Of a stretch of 21,628 bases of DNA, positions 17,950 through 21,628 are shown piece by piece. Each line of letters starts with the position of its first letter. Within the stretch, counting starts at the first letter, position 1. A model generated the notes under the pieces. It did no database searches, was not told the origin of the DNA, and worked only from the letters and a program-made list of their open reading frames with translations. The stretch comes from DATMNI01 sp035570275 (GTDB lineage: Bacteria; Acidobacteriota; Terriglobia; Bryobacterales; Bryobacteraceae). Position numbers and translations under genes: made by a program. Where the stretch lies: the NCBI GenBank assembly GCA_035570275.1, contig DATMNI010000229.1, forward strand, positions 1-21,628. Direction: 5' to 3'.

Positions 17950-18030
17950 CCTTACGCCATGCACACCGCCGCCGTTTTTCGTTCTGTTTATCCCCAACGC
18001 CCCGTTCCCGAGCCGAGGCTCGACATGGGG

Positions 18031-20859
18031 TCATTGCACCGCGATGGTAACCGTGTTCGAAGCTGCACTTCCGATCGAGATCTCGACGGGGACACCACCG
18101 CCTTTAGGTGACCCTGCCGGCACGAGCGCGTCCACTTGGTACTCGCCCACGGACCCGGGCGCCAGCCCTGAGAAGAGCACAAGTGCCGGCACACCGCCGA
18201 TCACCACAGTCGGATTTGTGGTGGTAAGCGAGAGCGGATTACTCAGGGCAGACGAGCCACTCGGTGGCTGGTTGGTCACCGCCCCCAGACCGGTGCAGTA
18301 AATTTGGATCACAGTGCTACCCGCGGTCGCGGGGCTCGAGGAATCGACTAGGCGGTAGGATGAATCGAGAATTGCGCCCTGGCCACTCCCTCGGGCATTC
18401 ATGCTGAAGATTCCCGGCGCGAAAGGCGCGAGGTTCAGGGTCTGAACAGCACTCGTCTGGCCGCTTATCGATGCTGAAAGAGAAGTCTGCGATTGTCCAG
18501 CTAGCTCCCAAGGGATTTGGAAGTTCACTTGGCCGCTCGAGGCAGCGAATAGAGGTACCTTTAGTCCGTCGCCGACCTGCATCGAAAGCCCGGCAAGACT
18601 GTTGGGAAGCGGCGAACTCGCGGCCGTCGACAACGAATTTAGGAGAAAACTTCCGTAGACGGTGGCGATACTCCCTGGAGCCATTGATCCAGCTGCGGAA
18701 CTAGCTGCGTTCACGATCCCGCCAGGGTTTATCGAAGGCACGGGAATGCCGTTCTGTTGTGTGACTTCCACTGAGCTGTTCGCGATAGAAATAGTTGCCG
18801 TGCGGGCTGCACCGGGGTTGGCCGCAACAGCGAGGGGAATGGCGGCGGAAACAGTACCGAAGGTAGCGCTTGAAACAGTGATCCAGCTGGGTAAGCCCGA
18901 GACCTCCCACGGACAGTTTGCAGCGGTTTGGATGGCGACGGTCAAATTGCCGCCAGCGGCGGTAGCCTGCAACGAGGCGGGTGCGACAGAGTAACTGCAA
19001 GAGGGGTTAGTAGGCGTCAAGATACGGATTCGGTTATTACTGGTATCCGCGATGTACAGGTTGCCAGCGGAGTCCACGGCGACTCCATAGGGACCGGCCA
19101 ATTCGGCGCTGGTGGCCGGGCCGTTGTCGCCACTGAAGCCTCCAAGCCCATTTCCCGCGACGGTGGTGATTACTCCGTTCGAGACCTTGCGGATTCGGTG
19201 GTTAACAGTGTCGGCGATGAAGAGGTTGCCGGCGGAGTCCACGGCGACGCCTTCGGGATTGTTCAACTCCGCGCTAGTGGCAGGGCCGTTGTCGCCGCTG
19301 AAGCCTGACGTCCCGTCTCCTGCGATGGTGGTGATCACCCCATTGGAAACCTTGCGGATTCGGGTGGCTGGGGTGTAACCAATCTCCGTGATGTAGAGAT
19401 TGCCGGCCGAGTCTACGGCAACGCCTTGGGGTCCGGCCAACTGGGCGCTGGTGGCCGGGCCGTTGTCGCCGCTGGAGCCAAACGTCCCGTTTCCCGCGAC
19501 GGTGGTGATCACCCCGTTGGAAACCTTGCGAATTCGGCCGTCACCGAAGTCCGCGATGTAGAGATTGCCGCCGGAGTCCACGGCAACACCTGCGGGTCCT
19601 GCCAACTGGGCGCTAGTGGCCGGGCCGTTGTCGCCGCTGGAGCCAACCGTTCCATTTCCCGCGACGGTGGTGATAACCGCGTTCGTGACCTTGCGGACCT
19701 TGCCGTCACCGAAGTCCGCGATGTAGAGGTTACCGGCGGAGTCCACGGCGACACCCTGGGGACTTCTCAACTGCGCGCTAGTGGCCGGGCCGTTGTCGCC
19801 GAGCGGAGTGCCGGTGAACCCAGATGTCCCGTCGCCGGCGACAGTGGTGATCACCCCGTTGGAGACCTTTCGGATTCGGTTGTTAAAACCGTCGGCGATG
19901 TAGAGATTGCCGCCGGAGTCCACCGCGACTCCGCTCGGTCTGTCCAACTCGGCGTTCGTAGCCGGGCCATTATCGCCGCCGAATGTGCTGATTTCCGACG
20001 AACTCTGCGTGCCGTTCCCGGCAATGGTGTAAATCGTGTAAGCTTGAGGATTGGTACCAATGGTTGGCTTAGTCACTGTTAGGGCGACATTGACATAGAG
20101 ATTACCATCGGGGCTAGTGATGGTAACAAGACCGGAATAAGCGCCCGGAGGAAGCCCGGATGGATGAACGGCTACGCTTAGGGGTGCAACCGCCGGGAGT
20201 TCATTGATCGGGCCGCTGAGCGGGTTCACTGTCAGCCATGATGCGCTGGTTGATGCCTGGAATGAAGTGATGATCGGGCACTGGCCGGGTCCGGTTAGTG
20301 TGCATGGATTGATGTTCGTTGCTCCCAGCCCCTTGGGTGCTGGGTCTTGGCTTCCGACTTGATAGGAGAATGTAGCAGTCTGGGTAGTGCTCGCGTTCAG
20401 GTACTGATCAACCCACCTATTGCCTGCCAACCCGGGACTGGGTGCGCTGGTTACAACTAGAACGATGGCCACGCTTTGCGAACTCCAGCCCGAAAAGATA
20501 GGGATAAAAGTGACAGCGCCGTTGTAGGTGCCGGGATTGAGACCAGCCGGATTTACGTAGACGTCAAAAGTCGTGGGCGACAGTTCTAAATAAATACTGG
20601 TCGACGGATTCACCGAAAGCCAATCACCGCCGTACCCCCCGATCCAGCACGACGCGCCGGGTGCCGAAGCATTGAATGCTTGAGACGGTGGGATAGTGCC
20701 TCCGCTCTGGTAGGTGAAGTTGAGCACGTTGGGACTGACTCTGATCACAGAAGTGGCGCCCAGAGCTAACTGTGCGAACAGGATGAGCACTAAAGGGCAT
20801 ACTGCCGCCCAAAATGATCGCGCGTCGGCATATTTAGGCACATCAGATCTGATTAGCAT
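18031..20859 (-). CDS. Secreted NHL-repeat/BACON protein with TIGR03437 C-terminus
   Basis: The protein has 942 residues. A signal peptide (hydrophobic AAVCPLVLILFAQLALGA, about 18-35) exports it. Two beta-sandwich, BACON-like regions follow (about 38-137 and 160-263, with WLSVNPSTS and SWLTVNPLSG). Six NHL repeats (about 275-620) should form a beta-propeller; each reads roughly DNGPATSAQLAGPQGVAVDS, GNLYIAD, IRKVSNGVITTVAGNGT. A further BACON-type domain (about 625-712: APASLQATAAGG, NCPWEVSG) precedes the C-terminal domain (715-942) that begins INPGGIVNAASSAAG and contains APGSIATVYG, VNFQIPWEL and APGIFSMNARGSGQGAIL, the TIGR03437 type typical of Solibacter. NHL propellers bind proteins or ligands. 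A cell-surface or secreted binding role is likely, with no catalytic residues evident. Confidence 0.92.
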   Translation of the reverse strand: MLIRSDVPKYADARSFWAAVCPLVLILFAQLALGATSVIRVSPNVLNFTYQSGGTIPPSQAFNASAPGASCWIGGYGGDWLSVNPSTSIYLELSPTTFDVYVNPAGLNPGTYNGAVTFIPIFSGWSSQSVAIVLVVTSAPSPGLAGNRWVDQYLNASTTQTATFSYQVGSQDPAPKGLGATNINPCTLTGPGQCPIITSFQASTSASWLTVNPLSGPINELPAVAPLSVAVHPSGLPPGAYSGLVTITSPDGNLYVNVALTVTKPTIGTNPQAYTIYTIAGNGTQSSSEISTFGGDNGPATNAELDRPSGVAVDSGGNLYIADGFNNRIRKVSNGVITTVAGDGTSGFTGTPLGDNGPATSAQLRSPQGVAVDSAGNLYIADFGDGKVRKVTNAVITTVAGNGTVGSSGDNGPATSAQLAGPAGVAVDSGGNLYIADFGDGRIRKVSNGVITTVAGNGTFGSSGDNGPATSAQLAGPQGVAVDSAGNLYITEIGYTPATRIRKVSNGVITTIAGDGTSGFSGDNGPATSAELNNPEGVAVDSAGNLFIADTVNHRIRKVSNGVITTVAGNGLGGFSGDNGPATSAELAGPYGVAVDSAGNLYIADTSNNRIRILTPTNPSCSYSVAPASLQATAAGGNLTVAIQTAANCPWEVSGLPSWITVSSATFGTVSAAIPLAVAANPGAARTATISIANSSVEVTQQNGIPVPSINPGGIVNAASSAAGSMAPGSIATVYGSFLLNSLSTAASSPLPNSLAGLSMQVGDGLKVPLFAASSGQVNFQIPWELAGQSQTSLSASISGQTSAVQTLNLAPFAPGIFSMNARGSGQGAILDSSYRLVDSSSPATAGSTVIQIYCTGLGAVTNQPPSGSSALSNPLSLTTTNPTVVIGGVPALVLFSGLAPGSVGEYQVDALVPAGSPKGGGVPVEISIGSAASNTVTIAVQ
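19012..20030 (-). repeat. Six tandem NHL-coding units
   Basis: Six in-frame units of about 54-63 codons (mostly 165 bases) share long stretches, for example GGCCGGGCCGTTGTCGCC and variants of GATGTAGAGATTGCCG on the plus strand. Internal units are the most alike, which points to duplication or conversion within the gene. Confidence 0.85.
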
Positions 20860-20870
20860 GTTGGTAGCCC

Positions 20871-20876
20871 ATTATA
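20871..20876 (-). promoter_or_regulatory. -10-like TATAAT before the NHL protein gene
   Basis: On the minus strand TATAAT lies 11 bases before ATG 20859. No good -35 (17-base position reads CTGCCT) and no Shine-Dalgarno are seen. The leader would be a few bases at most, or the true start may be a codon further in, such as GTG 20841. Confidence 0.4.
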
Positions 20877-21057
20877 CCCCGATCAGGAATAGCAGGCAGC
20901 AGGAGTGGCCGCCGGGCCGCCGAAGGGACAGAGAACAGTAAGGGAGAATCCACGTTCTCATGGCTAGGTAGCATGGAAATCTGGGTAGTGGGTCAGTGTG
21001 AAGCGACTACGGGCCGATGGGATGGAACACGGAGTGAATGGTTGGCGGAGATCATGC

Positions 21058-21087
21058 TTGAAGGAGTGCCGTGCGATATGATACAAT
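21058..21087 (+). promoter_or_regulatory. Candidate promoter of the 59-residue protein gene
   Basis: TTGAAG (21058-21063, 4 of 6) and TACAAT (21082-21087, 5 of 6) are spaced by 18 bases. The transcript would start near 21094, before a GAAGGAG at 21100-21106. Confidence 0.5.
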
Positions 21088-21122
21088 CCGAGAGGCCCTG
21101 AAGGAGCCTGCTAGAACCTAAG

Positions 21123-21302
21123 ATGCCAAAGAAAATTGAGCCTTGCGAGGTTAAAGCACCGCGCGGCCTAAAGATGAAAACCGGTAAAGCCTGGAGGCTT
21201 ATCACCCCAGGAGGAAGAGCATTCAAGGCCACTCTCGTTAGGCGGCTGAGTATCGGCGATGAAATCGTCGCGATATTCCGGGTATTGCGCGTAAAGGGCT
21301 GA
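21123..21302 (+). CDS. Small basic protein of 59 residues, function unknown
   Basis: The frame runs from ATG 21123 to TGA 21302. The product is basic, with MPKKIEPCEVKAPRGLKMK at the start, then KAWRLITPGGRAFKATLVRR and a hydrophobic DEIVAIFRVLRVKG tail that looks like two or three beta strands. No family is recognised and no signal peptide is present. It is taken as real because a promoter and a GAAGGAG motif precede it in the right order (though the latter lies 16 bases from the ATG, longer than ideal) and because the sequence has a protein-like pattern. It lies within the inverted-repeat bracket and could be a passenger of that element. Confidence 0.5.
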   Translation: MPKKIEPCEVKAPRGLKMKTGKAWRLITPGGRAFKATLVRRLSIGDEIVAIFRVLRVKG

Positions 21303-21497
21303 GCCGGATTGTCAAGAGGTTAACTTCAAACTTACCCACTACCGGAATCTCGGGCAACGGAACAGAAAGCTCGGTTAAAGGCGTTTAGGGGGCGATTCGG
21401 ACGGGCTCGGTAGTGACCACCCGTCCCCGTGCTGAACCGCTCCGACAATGAACCGGCAGACTACCCCAGCAGATTCAGGCGCTTGATCTCCCCCCTT

Positions 21498-21628
21498 TTA
21501 TCTCACCTCGATCGCCCCGAACACCACTCCTAAGTCCCGCGGATCCGACGCCGGCCGGAACACCCGGCCCACTTCCACCACCACGTGAATCTCGGGCTTC
21601 CCCACCAAGCCGTCCGGCAGCGCAAAAG
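21498..21628 (-). CDS. 3' end of an unidentified gene cut by the window edge
   Basis: The minus-strand frame reads in from the right edge and ends at TAA 21500-21498. The 42 visible residues include LPDGLVGKPEIHVVVEVGR, VFRPASDPRDLG and VVFGAIEVR, a strand-rich ending. Similar endings (RTFRP, DxRELG, FGxFEVR) occur, as I recall, at the C-termini of large uncharacterised or glycosyltransferase-linked proteins. The function cannot be set from this piece. No terminator with a T-run follows the stop. Confidence 0.6.
   Translation of the reverse strand, partial: FALPDGLVGKPEIHVVVEVGRVFRPASDPRDLGVVFGAIEVR

Larger units (their letters stand above)
20984..21343. repeat. Inverted-repeat pair bracketing a small gene
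   Basis: GGTAGTGGGTCAGTGTGAAG at 20984-21003 matches the complement of 21324-21343 at 18 of 20 positions. The pair encloses 320 bases with a promoter and a 59-residue gene. GGAAATCT just outside the left copy and GGAATCT just outside the right one are similar but not identical. The motif also recalls the ends of IS21-family elements, so relics of such ends are an alternative to a small mobile cassette. Confidence 0.55.

Noticed and set aside
18009..18022. Palindrome CGAGCCGAGGCTCG between the converging HEPN and NHL genes as a terminator
   Set aside because: The stem is short with a very small loop and no T-run follows on either strand.
19012..20030. Regular repeats that might be taken for a CRISPR array
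   Set aside because: Units of about 165 bases are in frame and encode NHL propeller blades; there are no short repeats with unique spacers.

Overview
The window looks like a chromosomal segment of an acidobacterium close to Candidatus Solibacter (Bryobacterales). The clues are a large secreted NHL-repeat protein with the C-terminal domain type known as TIGR03437, a paired DUF1549/DUF1553 and DUF1501 locus, and a generally GC-rich sequence. This assignment rests on remembered family distributions, not on a search.

Layout from left to right. Bases 1-120 hold the tail of an esterase-like alpha/beta hydrolase. Next comes a wrecked IS1-type transposase (168-761). An AT-richer island of unfamiliar genes follows (807-3680). 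It contains a three-gene unit with its own promoter and terminator (secreted protein, zinc-finger/PH-like protein, tail-anchored membrane protein) and a separately promoted 201-residue protein. From about 3975 the sequence turns GC-rich. There is a minus-strand pair of an APC amino-acid permease and an ACMSD-like amidohydrolase, a stand-alone receiver-domain protein, and a minus-strand operon for a multidomain haem-motif protein (PSCyt1-DUF1549-DUF1553) followed by a Tat-type DUF1501 protein. A decayed gene with an in-frame ochre stop lies at 11674-12531. A plus-strand series then runs through an AzgA-type purine permease, an AlkD-like DNA glycosylase, a zinc alcohol dehydrogenase and the alanine aminotransferase AlaC. 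Beyond it lie a frameshifted HEPN-motif gene, the 942-residue NHL/BACON protein on the minus strand, a small 59-residue gene inside an inverted-repeat bracket, and the 3' end of another minus-strand gene.

Functional links are mostly local. The permease and amidohydrolase probably act in uptake and breakdown of one compound. The DUF1549/1553 and DUF1501 genes are translationally coupled and probably act together outside the cytoplasm. AlaC, the alcohol dehydrogenase, AlkD and AzgA are co-directional but do not form an obvious pathway, and palindromic repeats separate some of them.

The most notable structural signals are the self-contained island operon, palindromes that form the 3' end of the alkD-like gene, a heptamer-based inverted repeat after the dehydrogenase gene, three genes broken by identifiable lesions, and recurring -10-like hexamers 7-8 bases from start codons that lack a Shine-Dalgarno sequence. 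No rRNA, tRNA or CRISPR array was seen. I did not find a convincing new defence or metabolic system; the best candidate for something undescribed is the unit at 758-2995.
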